DNA of 64,000 bases from Natrinema sp. DC36 (GCF_020405225.1 NZ_CP084472.1:2356001-2420000), one strand, 5' to 3'; shown: positions 1 to 9,257, counted from the first letter of the stretch. Numbers and translations are program-made. Notes: generated from the sequence alone by a model not told the origin.

Positions 1-2
1 AA

Positions 3-1790
3 CTCGAGGAGAAGGAACTCATCGACGAGTCGGCCGACGAGGTCCTCTCGCGGATCGACATCACGACGGACCTCGAGGAGGCCGTCAGCGACGCCGACCT
101 CGTGATCGAGGCCGCACCCGAGGACCTCGACCTGAAACACGACATCTTCACCGACTTAGAGGAGTACACCAGCGAGGACACGCTGCTGGCGACGAACACC
201 TCGAGCCTGCCGATCTCGGACATCGCGGAGGCCGTCGACACGCCCGAGCGCGTGCTCGGCCTGCACTTCTTCAACCCGCCGGTGAAGATGGACCTCGTCG
301 AGGTCATCTACGGCGAGGACACCAGCGACGAGGCCGCCGAAGCGGGCTACGAGTGGGTCGAGTCCATCGGCAAGACGCCGATCTACGTCCGCAAGGACGT
401 CCGCGGCTTTGTCGTCAACACGATCGTCGGGCCGTTCGGCGACGAGTCCTCCTGGATGGTCTCGGAGGGCGAGGCCACGATCCGCGAGGTCGACGCGACG
501 ATGGTCCACGAACGGGGATACCCGATGGGGCCGTTCGAACTGGCCGACCTGAGCGGGATCGACATCGGCTACCACGTCCGCAAGGAAGCCGGTCAGCCGG
601 TCCCGCCGATCATCGAGGAGAAAGTCGAAAACGACGAACTCGGCCAGAAGACCGGGAAGGGGTTCTACGATTACGAGGACGGCGACGGCGCGGACTACGA
701 ACCCGAAGATGCGGGCGACTTCGACTGGCTGCGCGTCGAAGCGCGCATGATCAACGCCGCCGCCTCCCTGGTCGGCGACGGCGTCGCCAAACCCGAGGAG
801 GTCGACACCGGCGTCCAGCTCGGGCTGGGCTTCCCCGAGGGCATCTGCCGCCGCGCCGACAAGCTCGGCCTCGATACGGTCCTCGAGAAACTCGAGACCC
901 TCCACGAAGAGACGGGCTCCGACCGCTTCGAGCCCCATCCCTACCTCGAGCAACTCGTCGAAGACGGCAAGACCGGCGAGGAAGCCGGTGCCGGCTTCTA
1001 CGACTACGGCGACGACGAACTCGGACCCTTCCACGACCTGAACTACGAACTCGAGGACGGCGTTCTCTCCGTCGAACTCGACCGCCCGTCACGGATGAAC
1101 GCGCTCTCGACGGACCTGCTCAACGAGATCGACGAGCTGTTCTCCTCGGTCGACACCGACGAGGTCCGATGTGCGACGATCGAGGGCGCGGGCGATCAGG
1201 CGTTCTGTGCCGGCGCGGACATCTCCGGCTTCAGCGACGCGAACCCGACCGACCTGATGGACGTGACGCCCGCCTTCGAGACGGTCAACGACTTCGAACG
1301 ACCCGTCCTCGCGAAGATCGACGGCTTCTGTCTCGGCGGCGGCCTCGAGCTCGCGCTGGCCTGTGACCTGCGCGTCGCGACCGACCGCTCTTCCTTCGGT
1401 GCACCGGAGATCAACCTCGGCCTGATCCCCGGCGGCGGCGGCACGCAGCGGCTCACCCGCATTCTCGGCGAGACCCGCGCGAAAGAACTGGTCTTCCAAG
1501 GCAACCACATCGACGCCGACCGCGCCGAAGAATGGGGGCTCATCAACCGTTCAGTCGAGCGCGACGAGTTCGACGACACCGTCGAGGAGTTCGTCTCCGA
1601 CCTCGCCGGCGGTCCGCCGATCGCCCTCAAGATCGCCAAGAAGGTCATGAACGAGGGCGAGGACGCGAGCATGGAAGCCGCCATCGCCATGGAGAGCCAG
1701 GGCTTCGGCCTGCTTTCCAGCACCGAGGACGTCCTCGAGGGCACCGCGGCGTTCGCCGAGGACCGCGAGCCCGAGTTCGAGGGCAAGTGA
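3..1790 (+). CDS. 3-hydroxyacyl-CoA dehydrogenase / enoyl-CoA hydratase fusion (5' end outside window)
   Basis: The reading frame is open from base 3, so the N-terminal part (including the Rossmann nucleotide-binding loop) lies before the window. What remains is 595 residues. The first part is a 3-hydroxyacyl-CoA dehydrogenase: the stretch around bases 190-300 reads NTSSLPISDIAE then LHFFNPP, the signature of the NAD-binding domain, followed by two C-terminal dehydrogenase domains, each ending in GxGFYDY. From about base 1050 a crotonase domain follows, with FCAGADISGF and the PGGGGTQRL segment that shape the oxyanion hole and acyl-CoA pocket. The dehydrogenase-then-hydratase order is the reverse of bacterial FadB and is usual for haloarchaeal beta-oxidation enzymes. 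The thioesterase gene follows after one base, so the two are probably co-transcribed. Confidence 0.93.
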   Translation, partial: LEEKELIDESADEVLSRIDITTDLEEAVSDADLVIEAAPEDLDLKHDIFTDLEEYTSEDTLLATNTSSLPISDIAEAVDTPERVLGLHFFNPPVKMDLVEVIYGEDTSDEAAEAGYEWVESIGKTPIYVRKDVRGFVVNTIVGPFGDESSWMVSEGEATIREVDATMVHERGYPMGPFELADLSGIDIGYHVRKEAGQPVPPIIEEKVENDELGQKTGKGFYDYEDGDGADYEPEDAGDFDWLRVEARMINAAASLVGDGVAKPEEVDTGVQLGLGFPEGICRRADKLGLDTVLEKLETLHEETGSDRFEPHPYLEQLVEDGKTGEEAGAGFYDYGDDELGPFHDLNYELEDGVLSVELDRPSRMNALSTDLLNEIDELFSSVDTDEVRCATIEGAGDQAFCAGADISGFSDANPTDLMDVTPAFETVNDFERPVLAKIDGFCLGGGLELALACDLRVATDRSSFGAPEINLGLIPGGGGTQRLTRILGETRAKELVFQGNHIDADRAEEWGLINRSVERDEFDDTVEEFVSDLAGGPPIALKIAKKVMNEGEDASMEAAIAMESQGFGLLSSTEDVLEGTAAFAEDREPEFEGK

Positions 1791-1791
1791 G

Positions 1792-2232
1792 ATGACCGAC
1801 GGGCCGTCGGACGCGTCGGGCTGGCCGGAGTGGGCGACGTTCGTCCAGCGACACGGCTACCTGTCGTGGCTCGACATCGAGGTCGAGTCCCTCGCGGACG
1901 GACGGGCGGTCCTCGCCATCGAACGGAACGAAGACTTCGAGAACCCCATCGGCGCCGACGGCCACGATCCGGTCCACGGCGGTATCGTCGCGACGTTGAT
2001 CGACACCGCGAGCGCGTTCGCGCTCCGCACCACGTTCGAGAACCCGAGCGAGGCCTTTCTGACGACGACCGATCTCAGCGTCTCGTATCTTCGGCCGGCG
2101 ACCGGCGACCTGCGAGCCGAAGCCGAAGTGCTCCGGGCCGGCGGCTCGACCGGCGTCACCGACGTCACCGTCGAGGGAGCGGACGGCGAGGCCGCTGTCG
2201 GTCGGACGACCTACCGGCTATTTCGGGACTAG
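1792..2232 (+). CDS. PaaI-type hotdog thioesterase
   Basis: A 146-residue single hotdog-fold protein. The VHGGIVATLIDTASAFAL segment (about residues 63-80) is the PaaI/YbgC-like HGG motif followed by the long central helix that carries the catalytic acidic residue; the length is normal for the family. Expected activity is hydrolysis of acyl- or aryl-CoA thioesters in the cytoplasm. The ATG begins one base after the stop of the dehydrogenase/hydratase, which suggests translational coupling and a role in releasing CoA from stalled beta-oxidation or aromatic intermediates. The exact substrate cannot be read from the sequence. Confidence 0.88.
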   Translation: MTDGPSDASGWPEWATFVQRHGYLSWLDIEVESLADGRAVLAIERNEDFENPIGADGHDPVHGGIVATLIDTASAFALRTTFENPSEAFLTTTDLSVSYLRPATGDLRAEAEVLRAGGSTGVTDVTVEGADGEAAVGRTTYRLFRD

Positions 2233-2346
2233 CGGTCCCCCTCTCTTATACGAACTCCTGCCAGTCGGTGTCGGCGAACCCGCAGGACGGTCGCAGTTGT
2301 GTCGGGCGTGACAGCAATCCATCTCAAACGAGCCCGAACGGGACAG

Positions 2347-2871
2347 TCACCGCTCGTTGCGTTCGTCTCGGAGATCCTCGTAGATCCGCGGGTCGGTCTG
2401 GAACTTGAGGACGTTGTGAACCGCCGAGTTGCGGATGTTCGCGATGACGTCGCCGTATTCGGTGTAGCACTCGTGGATCCACTGGGAGACCTCCTGGCGG
2501 TCGCGGAACATCATCACGGTCTTCCACTGGTACTCCCCGTCCGAGAGGAAGAAGAACAGGGTGTGTTTGTCGGCCTTGACGTACTCCATAGCGTCGCGCC
2601 AGCTATCGGCGAAGTTCTCGGGATTGAACTTGAACTCGAACAGCGCGAAGATGTAGTACTCCTCGTTGGGAATGATCGCCTCGCGGAAGACACCCTCGTC
2701 GCGCATCCGTCGGATCGACTCACTGACGGTGACGTGGGAGACGTCGATGTCGTACTCCTCCTCGAGCACCTGCGTGAGTTCCCGAGAGGACAACTGTGGA
2801 TCGTCCGAGAGTTCACAGAGGATCGCGATGTCGCGATCTTTGAAATCCCAGGTTGGTTGGTCACCACTCAT
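2347..2871 (-). CDS. winged-helix (Lrp/AsnC-like HTH) transcription regulator
   Basis: A 174-residue protein. Residues about 8-60 form a winged helix: WDFKDRDIAILCELSDDPQ, then SRELTQVLEE and a recognition helix near HVTVSESIRRMRDEGV, very like the N-terminus of Lrp/AsnC proteins. The remaining 110 residues are rich in aromatic residues (YYIFALFEFKF, HTLFFFLSDGEYQWKT) and may form an effector or dimerisation domain; they do not look like a standard RAM domain. It is transcribed away from the thioesterase gene in a convergent arrangement and lies downstream of the alpha/beta hydrolase with 30 bases between. Target genes are unknown. The fold assignment is firm, the role is inference. Confidence 0.85.
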   Translation of the reverse strand: MSGDQPTWDFKDRDIAILCELSDDPQLSSRELTQVLEEEYDIDVSHVTVSESIRRMRDEGVFREAIIPNEEYYIFALFEFKFNPENFADSWRDAMEYVKADKHTLFFFLSDGEYQWKTVMMFRDRQEVSQWIHECYTEYGDVIANIRNSAVHNVLKFQTDPRIYEDLRDERNER

Positions 2872-2901
2872 ACGTGCGTGAGTGTCGTAGCTGACATACT
2901 G

Positions 2902-3756
2902 TTACACTTCCGTTCCAGAGAGGAACTCGCGGAGGCGGTCGGCGTAGGCGTCGGATCGGTCCTCGGGCACCCAGTGATAGGCGTCAGACAGCGGCGCGAG
3001 GTCCGAATTCGCGATATCTTCGGCCAGTCGCTCGGCGTAGGCGTAGGGCTGCATCACGTCGTCTTCGCCCCACAGCAGTAACGTCTCCGCGGTGATCGCC
3101 TCGTAGTCGATCTCGGTCGTGTGGTTGGTGTTCGTCGCGACGGCGTCGCGGACCAGCGAGACGTGGCCCTCGTCGGTCAGCCACGGCGCTTTCATGCCGT
3201 CGACGAACTCGGGATCGGCCTCACCGTAGGCCCCTTCGACGAACGCCGAATCGAGGCGCCCCTCGAGTTCCTCGCGCTCGAGATCGGCCGTTGACGGAAG
3301 GCCCAGATTCGAGACAAACTCGACCGGCCAGGAATCGTAACAGACCGCGTTCGAGAGAACGAGCCGGTCGACCACGTCGGGATTGTGCGCCGCAAAGCGC
3401 AGGGCAACCCCGCCGCCGATGTCGTGGGCGACGAGCGCGATTCGATCGACGTCGAGGTCCGCGAGGAGGGCCTCGAGCATCTCTTCTTGTGCGCGAATCG
3501 AGCGGTCGAAGTCGTCGCTCATCGCGGAGTTGCCGTAGCCGACCATGTCGAGTGCGATCGTGCGTCGATCCTCGGCGACCGCCGGAACGATATCGCGCCA
3601 GAGGAACGACCAGGTCGGAATGCCGTGGACGAAGACGACCGGCGGTCCCTCGCTCTCGTCGGGACCGGCGTCGTGGTACGCCACCTCGAGATCCCGGCCA
3701 TCGACCGAGATCGTCGTCGTCGACTGCTCGTCGCTCCAGGTCTCGTGATCGACCAT
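2902..3756 (-). CDS. alpha/beta hydrolase with an Asp nucleophile (haloalkane dehalogenase/epoxide hydrolase-like)
   Basis: A 284-residue alpha/beta hydrolase. The oxyanion loop is HGIPTWSFLWR (residues 44-54). The nucleophile elbow is VAHDIGG, which puts Asp112 where serine hydrolases carry Ser. The likely acid is Asp232 or 233 in WGEDDVMQP, and the base His261 in YHWVPED. An Asp nucleophile with HGxPT is typical of haloalkane dehalogenases and related epoxide hydrolases, which hydrolyse through an alkyl-enzyme ester. The dehalogenase halide-binding Trp next to the nucleophile is absent (Ile113 instead), so epoxide or another ester-like substrate is as likely. The gene stands 30 bases upstream of the Lrp-like regulator on the same strand. 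Confidence 0.88.
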   Translation of the reverse strand: MVDHETWSDEQSTTTISVDGRDLEVAYHDAGPDESEGPPVVFVHGIPTWSFLWRDIVPAVAEDRRTIALDMVGYGNSAMSDDFDRSIRAQEEMLEALLADLDVDRIALVAHDIGGGVALRFAAHNPDVVDRLVLSNAVCYDSWPVEFVSNLGLPSTADLEREELEGRLDSAFVEGAYGEADPEFVDGMKAPWLTDEGHVSLVRDAVATNTNHTTEIDYEAITAETLLLWGEDDVMQPYAYAERLAEDIANSDLAPLSDAYHWVPEDRSDAYADRLREFLSGTEV

Positions 3757-3937
3757 CTATCGTCCCCCGTTCTGACGGCCGTCCGGTAGCGGACGGTTCA
3801 CGTCGTTGGATTCGCGATACGGATCGTCGGTCCCTGCGTGTGGAATTGTCTGGCGCGTCATCGGTGATACACCACCATTTCAGTTTCCAACACAAAGTCT
3901 GTTTGGGAGAGACCTACCGTTGGTAATGCAGTCTCCG

Positions 3938-6898
3938 TTACTCGCTCTCCGGCCCCGTCGACAGCCCCGCCAACGACTCCTCGCCGATCTCCGCGAGAAC
4001 GCGATCGTGAAACGACTGGAGCGCGGCGCTCTCGTCCTCGGCGAGGACGACGTCGCTGGCCGAGAGCGTCGCGAGACCGAACGCCCGCGGCGTCGGTGAA
4101 TCGAGAAGCTGCCGGGAAACCGCGAGCTCGCCCGCGTCGATCGCGTCGACGATGCCCTCGATCTCGGCGACGTTCAGCTTGTCCTCGAGGATCTCGCGGT
4201 AGGTCTCCTCGATCACGGCGAAGTTCTCGAGTTCCTCGGCGAACCCCAGCAGCATCTCGCTCGAGACCTGCTGTTCGCTCGCGGACTTCTCGTAGCCCTT
4301 GTAGCGCTTGAGGATCATCAGCGATCGGGTCGCGTTGATCCGGAAGTACCGCTGGAGGAGGTCGGTTCCCGACAGTGACGCCCGGAGATCCGCACGGACG
4401 TCGTCGGGCTCGAGGTCGTCGATGACGCCCTCGATGTCGACTTTTCGGTTGAGCGGCATCGAGAGGACGAAGCCGTTGTCCGCGACCGCCACGCGGACGT
4501 TGGCCGTCGCCTCCTGCGCACAGCGGTACGCGAACAGGCGCGAGAGCCCGTCGTTGACCTTGCGGCCGTAATTCGAGTGGACGTAGTAGTGGCGTTCGTA
4601 CTCCTCGCGGTCCCGGACGACCTCGATCGCGAGCCGGTCGGGCGTGCTGACGCTCGCCGCGCCGGCGTACCGGCACTGGTACTCGAACAGGCGGGCGATC
4701 GCGCGGACGCTGTCGTCGTCCAGCGGGAACTCCCGGAGCCACGCGCGGACCCGCGGGGGGCCGCCGTCCTCGTAGTGTGCGAGGAGTTCGCCCTGAAAGT
4801 CGAGGATCTCACAGCCCAGGTCGTAGGAAAGCGGCAGCCGCTCGGAGTACCACGAGGGGACGGTCGGCCGGGCGCTCGTGCGGTCGACGTAGACCTTGGA
4901 ACCGCGCCGATAGCTGTACTCGAAGTGATCGCCACCGAGGACGAAGACGTCGCCTTTCTCGAGGGTGTCGAGGTAGGACTCGTCCAGCTGGCCGACCCAC
5001 TCGTCGCCCGCGCGCGTCTTGACATCGCAGGTGAAGGAATCCGGAATCGTCCCGATGTTGGTCATGTAGATGACCCGCGCGAGGCGGCCGCGCTTGCCGA
5101 TCAACCGCTCGCCGACCGGGTACTCCTCGTAGTGGTGTTCGCCGTCGGGCGGGTCGTTTTCGTCGCGCCAGACCTTCGCGTAGACGTTACGATCCTCGAG
5201 GCCGGCGTATTCCGCCGTCAGGTATCGCATGAGGGACTCGTACTCGGCTTCGGAGTAGTTGCGGTAGGGATACGCGCGCCGGAGGATCGCTTTCAGTTCG
5301 GACTCGGGTCTGATTTCGGCGATCGCCATCCCGTAGACGTGCTGGGCGGCCACGTCCTGGGCGTTCTCGGGGATCGACACGGAGTCGACGAACCCCTCCG
5401 CGGCCGTTTTGAGCATGACCGCACACTCGATGAGTTCGTCCCGGTCGAGGGCGATCACTCGGCCGGTGACGGTCTGGCCGACGCGGTGGCCCGCCCGCCC
5501 GACCCGCTGGAGCAAGGCGGCGACGGACTTGGGCGAGCCGACCTGCACGACTAGATCGACGTGGGGCATGTCGATCCCCAGCTCGAGGCTCGTCGAGGAG
5601 GTGACCACGTCGAGGTCGCCGTCTTTCAGCCGACCCTCGATGTCCTGTCGGACCTCCTTCGAGAGGCTCCCGTGGTGACAGCCCGAGTTCTCCTCGTCGT
5701 AGGCGTCGAATCGCTCCCGGAGGTTGTGGAGGACACGTTCCGCGCCCGAGCGCGTGTTGGTGAAAACGAGTGTGTTCGTGTGTCCCTGAACGTGGTCGTG
5801 GAGCATCCGATAGAATCGCTCCTGGACGACCTCGCGGGGCGTGTTGATCAGGTCGTCCGTCGGGCACTCGAGCTGGAGATCGAACTCGCGGGCGAAGCGG
5901 GCGTCGACGATCTCGTAGTCGCGGGGCTCGCGGGTCGCTTCGGTCTCCGTCTCCGTGCCAGTCTCCCGCTTACGTCCGGGGCGTTCACTCTCACTCTCGT
6001 TCGAATCGTCGGGGCGGTCACTTCGATCGGGCCCCTCACCGCTCGCGTGGTCCGCGGGCGGTGCGGTCGGGCTGCGAAAATCGCCGTCCGAATCCCGATC
6101 GCGTCCCGACTCGTCGCCGCCGGATTCCTCGCAGCCGACCAGAAACTCCGCCACGCGATCCAGCGGCTCGATCGTCGCGGAACAGCCGATCCTGGTGATG
6201 TCGCCCGCGGCCATCGCCTCGAGTCGCTCGAGGCTCACCGAGAGGTGCGTCCCTCGCTTGCCCGCCGCCAGCGAGTGGATCTCGTCGACGATGACGTACT
6301 CGACGGTACGGAGCTTCTCGCGGAACTTGGGCGAATTGAGGAGGATCGCGAGCGTCTCGGGAGTCGTGTTGAGAATGTGGGGCGTCTCCGCGAGCATCTT
6401 CTGGCGGTCGCTCGAGGAGGTGTCGCCGTGGCGAATGGCGTGGCGGATCTCGCCCATCGACTCGTCGCCGTCGCGCTCGGCGACGATCTCCTCGATTCCC
6501 TCGAGGGGAACCTCGAGATTGCGGTGAATGTCGTTCGCGAGGGACTTGAGCGGGGAGACGTAGAGGCAGTAGACCGAGTTTTTGAGCCCGTCCCTCTTCT
6601 CGCGCTTGAACAGTTCGTTGATGATCGCACAGAAGCTGGCCTGGGTCTTGCCGCTGCCAGTCGGCGCACAGACTAAGGTGTTCGTCCCGTCGTGAATCTT
6701 CGGGATCGCGCCCCGCTGTGGCGGGGTGAAGAAGCCGTCGTTCTCGGGAACGAACTCGCCGAACTCCGCGAGCCACCACTCCTGGACCGCCGGCTCGAGG
6801 AGGTCGAAGACGTCGCCGTCCTCGATCGTCACAGCGGCGGGATCGAAAGGGAGGGCGTCGTCGGCGACCGGCAACTCGAGGCGCTCGTTCCCGTCCAT
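3938..6898 (-). CDS. lhr: Lhr-type ATP-dependent DNA/RNA helicase
   Basis: A 986-residue superfamily 2 helicase. The start is the ATG at 6898 (MDGNERLELP); the frame is open far upstream, but that extension is antisense to the metalloprotease gene and unlike any helicase. Motifs in order: Walker A PTGSGKT (79-85), motif II DEIH (205-208), motif III SAT (240-242), and QRVGRAGHR (motif VI) near residue 440. After the RecA pair come the winged helix and Lhr-core domain, as in archaeal Lhr enzymes that act in DNA repair and replication-coupled processes. Between the two RecA domains (about 258-325) is an insertion of Ser, Asp, Glu and Arg of low complexity, probably a disordered linker. The length is close to other haloarchaeal Lhr proteins. 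Confidence 0.95.
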   Translation of the reverse strand: MDGNERLELPVADDALPFDPAAVTIEDGDVFDLLEPAVQEWWLAEFGEFVPENDGFFTPPQRGAIPKIHDGTNTLVCAPTGSGKTQASFCAIINELFKREKRDGLKNSVYCLYVSPLKSLANDIHRNLEVPLEGIEEIVAERDGDESMGEIRHAIRHGDTSSSDRQKMLAETPHILNTTPETLAILLNSPKFREKLRTVEYVIVDEIHSLAAGKRGTHLSVSLERLEAMAAGDITRIGCSATIEPLDRVAEFLVGCEESGGDESGRDRDSDGDFRSPTAPPADHASGEGPDRSDRPDDSNESESERPGRKRETGTETETEATREPRDYEIVDARFAREFDLQLECPTDDLINTPREVVQERFYRMLHDHVQGHTNTLVFTNTRSGAERVLHNLRERFDAYDEENSGCHHGSLSKEVRQDIEGRLKDGDLDVVTSSTSLELGIDMPHVDLVVQVGSPKSVAALLQRVGRAGHRVGQTVTGRVIALDRDELIECAVMLKTAAEGFVDSVSIPENAQDVAAQHVYGMAIAEIRPESELKAILRRAYPYRNYSEAEYESLMRYLTAEYAGLEDRNVYAKVWRDENDPPDGEHHYEEYPVGERLIGKRGRLARVIYMTNIGTIPDSFTCDVKTRAGDEWVGQLDESYLDTLEKGDVFVLGGDHFEYSYRRGSKVYVDRTSARPTVPSWYSERLPLSYDLGCEILDFQGELLAHYEDGGPPRVRAWLREFPLDDDSVRAIARLFEYQCRYAGAASVSTPDRLAIEVVRDREEYERHYYVHSNYGRKVNDGLSRLFAYRCAQEATANVRVAVADNGFVLSMPLNRKVDIEGVIDDLEPDDVRADLRASLSGTDLLQRYFRINATRSLMILKRYKGYEKSASEQQVSSEMLLGFAEELENFAVIEETYREILEDKLNVAEIEGIVDAIDAGELAVSRQLLDSPTPRAFGLATLSASDVVLAEDESAALQSFHDRVLAEIGEESLAGLSTGPESE

Positions 6899-7032
6899 TA
6901 CCGTCGTCTCCGGGACCGGCGTGTAAGAGGGTTTGGACAGCACGGTGAAAGTGAAACGGACGGTGGGTTGCGTCCCATCGGTCTCGAATCGACAGGGACA
7001 CGGATCGGTTCCGCTCGTGAATAGCCACAATC

Positions 7033-7040
7033 TAATTATT
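7033..7040 (+). promoter_or_regulatory. TATA-like box of the metalloprotease gene
   Basis: An AT-only stretch (taattatt) in GC-rich surroundings, ending 24 bases before the ATG at 7064. This is the distance expected for a leaderless haloarchaeal transcript. It sits in the 165 bp divergent space between the helicase and the protease. Confidence 0.45.
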
Positions 7041-7063
7041 CTTCCGTTCGAGACGTTCAGGAA

Positions 7064-8422
7064 ATGCGACTTCCTCGGCTGTTCACCGTTCTGGTTCTCG
7101 TCGTCGGGCTGTTGACGACGGGAGTCGTCGCCGGAGCGACGGTCGTCGATCCCGACGGGGACGGAGAGCCGATGCTGGTGGAACTCCGCGATGGAACCGC
7201 CCCGTTCGACGACGACACCGACGGTGACGGACTCGACGACGGCGCAGAAAAGCGACACGGGACCGACCCGACCGTCGCGGATTCGGACGGTGACGGGCTC
7301 GCGGACGGAACGGAGGTGCACGACCACGGGACGGATCCGCTCGAGGCGGATACTGACAGCGACGGACTCGACGACGGCGCGGAGATTCGCGACTACGAGA
7401 CCGACCCCGCTGTGGCGGACACCGACGGAGACGGTCTGGACGACGGCCCGGAAGTTCGCGACTACGAGACGGACCCGCTCGAGGCGGACACTGACGGCGA
7501 CGGTATCGACGACGGGACGGAAGTCCACCAGCACGGGACGAATCCGTTGACGACCGATTCCGACGACGACGGGCTGTCCGATCCCGACGAACTCGAGACG
7601 TACGGGACGGATCCGCTCGCGGCGGATACGGACGGCGACGGGCTCGCGGACGGCCCCGAGATCGGCGAGTACGACACCGATCCGACCGCGGCCGATACGG
7701 ACGGTGACGGACTCGACGACGGCGCGGAAGTCACCGAGTACGGGACGGATCCGCTCGAGTCGGACACGGACGGCGACGGGCTCGGGGACGGCGCGGAGGT
7801 CCACCGACAGGACCTGTATCCCGACGCCGACCCGCTTCGAACCGACATTTACGTCGAACTCAACCGGATGGAAGGGGTCGACCTCGAGCGCGCCGAGATC
7901 GAGCGGGTCGTCGACGAGTTCGACACCGCGCCGCTCGCGAACCCCGACGGATCGTCCGGTGCGGACCTGCACGTCGTCTACAGCGGCACGATTCCCCGGG
8001 AATCGTCGACCGACGTCGGCCAGCTGACCGAGTATCGGTCCCGGTACTTCGACCGGGCGGGAGAGGGGTATCACTATCTGGCCATCGTCGAGAACGTCGC
8101 CGGCGATACGGAGCGAGGGAACGTTATCGGGATGGCGGGCCTCGGAACGATGATGGTCGAAGCCCAGTGGGGCGACGACCACACCGGATCGACCGTGATG
8201 CACGAACTGGGCCACTCGCTCGGGCTGTCGAACACCGACTTCGACGGGATCGACTCCGCCAGATACAGCTTCCGGAGTTACACGAGCGTCATGAACTACG
8301 ACGCGCCGCGGGAGTTCTACGGCTTCTCCTCGGAATCCGGCCCCGGCACCTTCGACGACTGGGGCTATCTCGACGAGCACATGTTCACGCCGTCGACGGC
8401 CGCCGTTACCGTGGACGGCTGA
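7064..8422 (+). CDS. secreted metzincin-like metalloprotease with thrombospondin type 3-like Ca-binding repeats
   Basis: A 452-residue protein. Residues 1-25 form a Sec signal peptide. Residues about 28-260 hold one degenerate and nine clear DxDxDGxxD repeats, each followed by a TDP-type linker, as in thrombospondin type 3 or EF-hand-like calcium-binding arrays. The catalytic part has HELGHSLGL at 380-388 and a Met-turn (SVMNYD, Met410), the hallmarks of metzincin zinc peptidases. The usual third zinc ligand (HExxHxxGxxH/D) is replaced by Asn390 in the sequence GLSNTDFDG, with acids at 392 and 394 nearby. The protein is probably secreted or bound to the cell surface. The repeats could fold only in calcium or high salt and thereby gate activity; that is inference. 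It is divergent from lhr. Confidence 0.85.
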   Translation: MRLPRLFTVLVLVVGLLTTGVVAGATVVDPDGDGEPMLVELRDGTAPFDDDTDGDGLDDGAEKRHGTDPTVADSDGDGLADGTEVHDHGTDPLEADTDSDGLDDGAEIRDYETDPAVADTDGDGLDDGPEVRDYETDPLEADTDGDGIDDGTEVHQHGTNPLTTDSDDDGLSDPDELETYGTDPLAADTDGDGLADGPEIGEYDTDPTAADTDGDGLDDGAEVTEYGTDPLESDTDGDGLGDGAEVHRQDLYPDADPLRTDIYVELNRMEGVDLERAEIERVVDEFDTAPLANPDGSSGADLHVVYSGTIPRESSTDVGQLTEYRSRYFDRAGEGYHYLAIVENVAGDTERGNVIGMAGLGTMMVEAQWGDDHTGSTVMHELGHSLGLSNTDFDGIDSARYSFRSYTSVMNYDAPREFYGFSSESGPGTFDDWGYLDEHMFTPSTAAVTVDG

Positions 8423-8467
8423 CTCGAGACGCGGCGATCGACGGGCGTCACCGATCGGACTCGTCGA

Positions 8468-8746
8468 CTACCGGTCCGAACCGGTCCCGGTCGACCCGCT
8501 TCGGTCGGCGTCGGTCTCCGTCACATCGACGCGACCCGCGCTATCGACGGACACGTGTTTCCCCCGGTACGTGAACTCGACCGATGACGCGACCGCGTTC
8601 GGGTCCTCGGCCGGACGAAACAGCGCGTCGAGCGCGTCCGTATCGATGACCGCGTGCAACGGCGGCTCGAGATCCGTCGGATCGGTCCCCTCGTGTGCCG
8701 CCACCCCCTGTACCACCCTGATGCTGGTCGGAATCGTTGCTGACAT
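8468..8746 (-). CDS. HalOD1 output domain protein
   Basis: A 92-residue protein consisting of a single HalOD1-like domain: an N-terminal strand-helix region (IPTSIRVVQGVAAHEG), then DLEPPLHAVIDTDALDALF in the middle, and a C-terminal strand pair ending VEFTYRGKHVSVDS. HalOD1 domains occur in haloarchaea alone or at the end of response regulators; the function is not established. The last 15 residues are a polar tail. It is convergent with the metalloprotease. A second, longer relative is at 50311-50664. Confidence 0.82.
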   Translation of the reverse strand: MSATIPTSIRVVQGVAAHEGTDPTDLEPPLHAVIDTDALDALFRPAEDPNAVASSVEFTYRGKHVSVDSAGRVDVTETDADRSGSTGTGSDR

Positions 8747-9083
8747 ATCACGGCCGGCAACGAGGATCGCAATAATTCCCTCGATCCTTTACTGACGGCT
8801 GGCAGCCAGGCGGCAGACGCGCGTCAGACGACCGAACTCGGCGGCCGCTCGAGCGATCGTTCGACGGGCGGGATTCGGCGGCCGTGAGTCGAACACGGAC
8901 GAAGGCGAGTTCGATATCGACGTCTCGGACTCCCTCAGCGCCAGCGAGTTCGAGTACAGCGCCCGAATCGAGAGCTACTCGCTGGGATTCGGTCGCGCGT
9001 CGCGTTCAACTCGTCGCGTCCGAGATCACCATAAATCACCGCGAGCGACGGGTGTTGTTCGAGCCCGTCGCCTCGAGTCGGTG
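8747..9083. other. intergenic stretch with possible gene remnant
   Basis: About 340 bases without a convincing gene. On the plus strand, bases about 8885-9000 read in one frame as an acidic, protein-like segment (GEFDIDVSDSLSASEFEYS) without a start codon, which could be the trace of a decayed gene. No TATA box, hairpin or repeat stands out. Confidence 0.3.
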
Positions 9084-9257
9084 TTACTCCCCGAGACCCG
9101 GGTTGGGGAGCATTTCGGGCGGCATGTGACAGCCACAGGGGCCGACGTAGCCGTCCTCCGGTCCGATGACCGTCAGCGTCGCGACCGGCTCGCCACAGCG
9201 CGGACAGTCCGGATGCGAGCGCGAACTTCCGCCTTTGCCGCTGCTCTCATCGGCCAT
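9084..9257 (-). CDS. small CPxCG-type zinc-ribbon protein
   Basis: A 57-residue protein starting MADESSGKGG. It has CPRCG at 18-22 and CGCH at 41-44, giving Cys and His ligands for one zinc. It belongs to the class of small haloarchaeal zinc-finger proteins, several of which have regulatory effects, but the target is unknown. An in-frame ATG at 9323 would add 22 residues. A good TATA-like box (tttatat, 9343-9349) lies about 25 bases before that upstream ATG, so the longer form or a 60-nt leader is possible. Confidence 0.65.
   Translation of the reverse strand: MADESSGKGGSSRSHPDCPRCGEPVATLTVIGPEDGYVGPCGCHMPPEMLPNPGLGE

Noticed and set aside
7180..7800. Periodic DNA in the metalloprotease gene that could be taken for a CRISPR or satellite
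   Set aside because: The period follows codons for DxDGDG repeats and varies at third positions; it is protein repeat, not array DNA.
6899..8380. A 494-codon upstream extension of the helicase frame
   Set aside because: It is exactly antisense to the metalloprotease repeats, has repetitive Val/Arg/Gly composition and no helicase feature; the helicase starts at its usual N-terminus at 6898.
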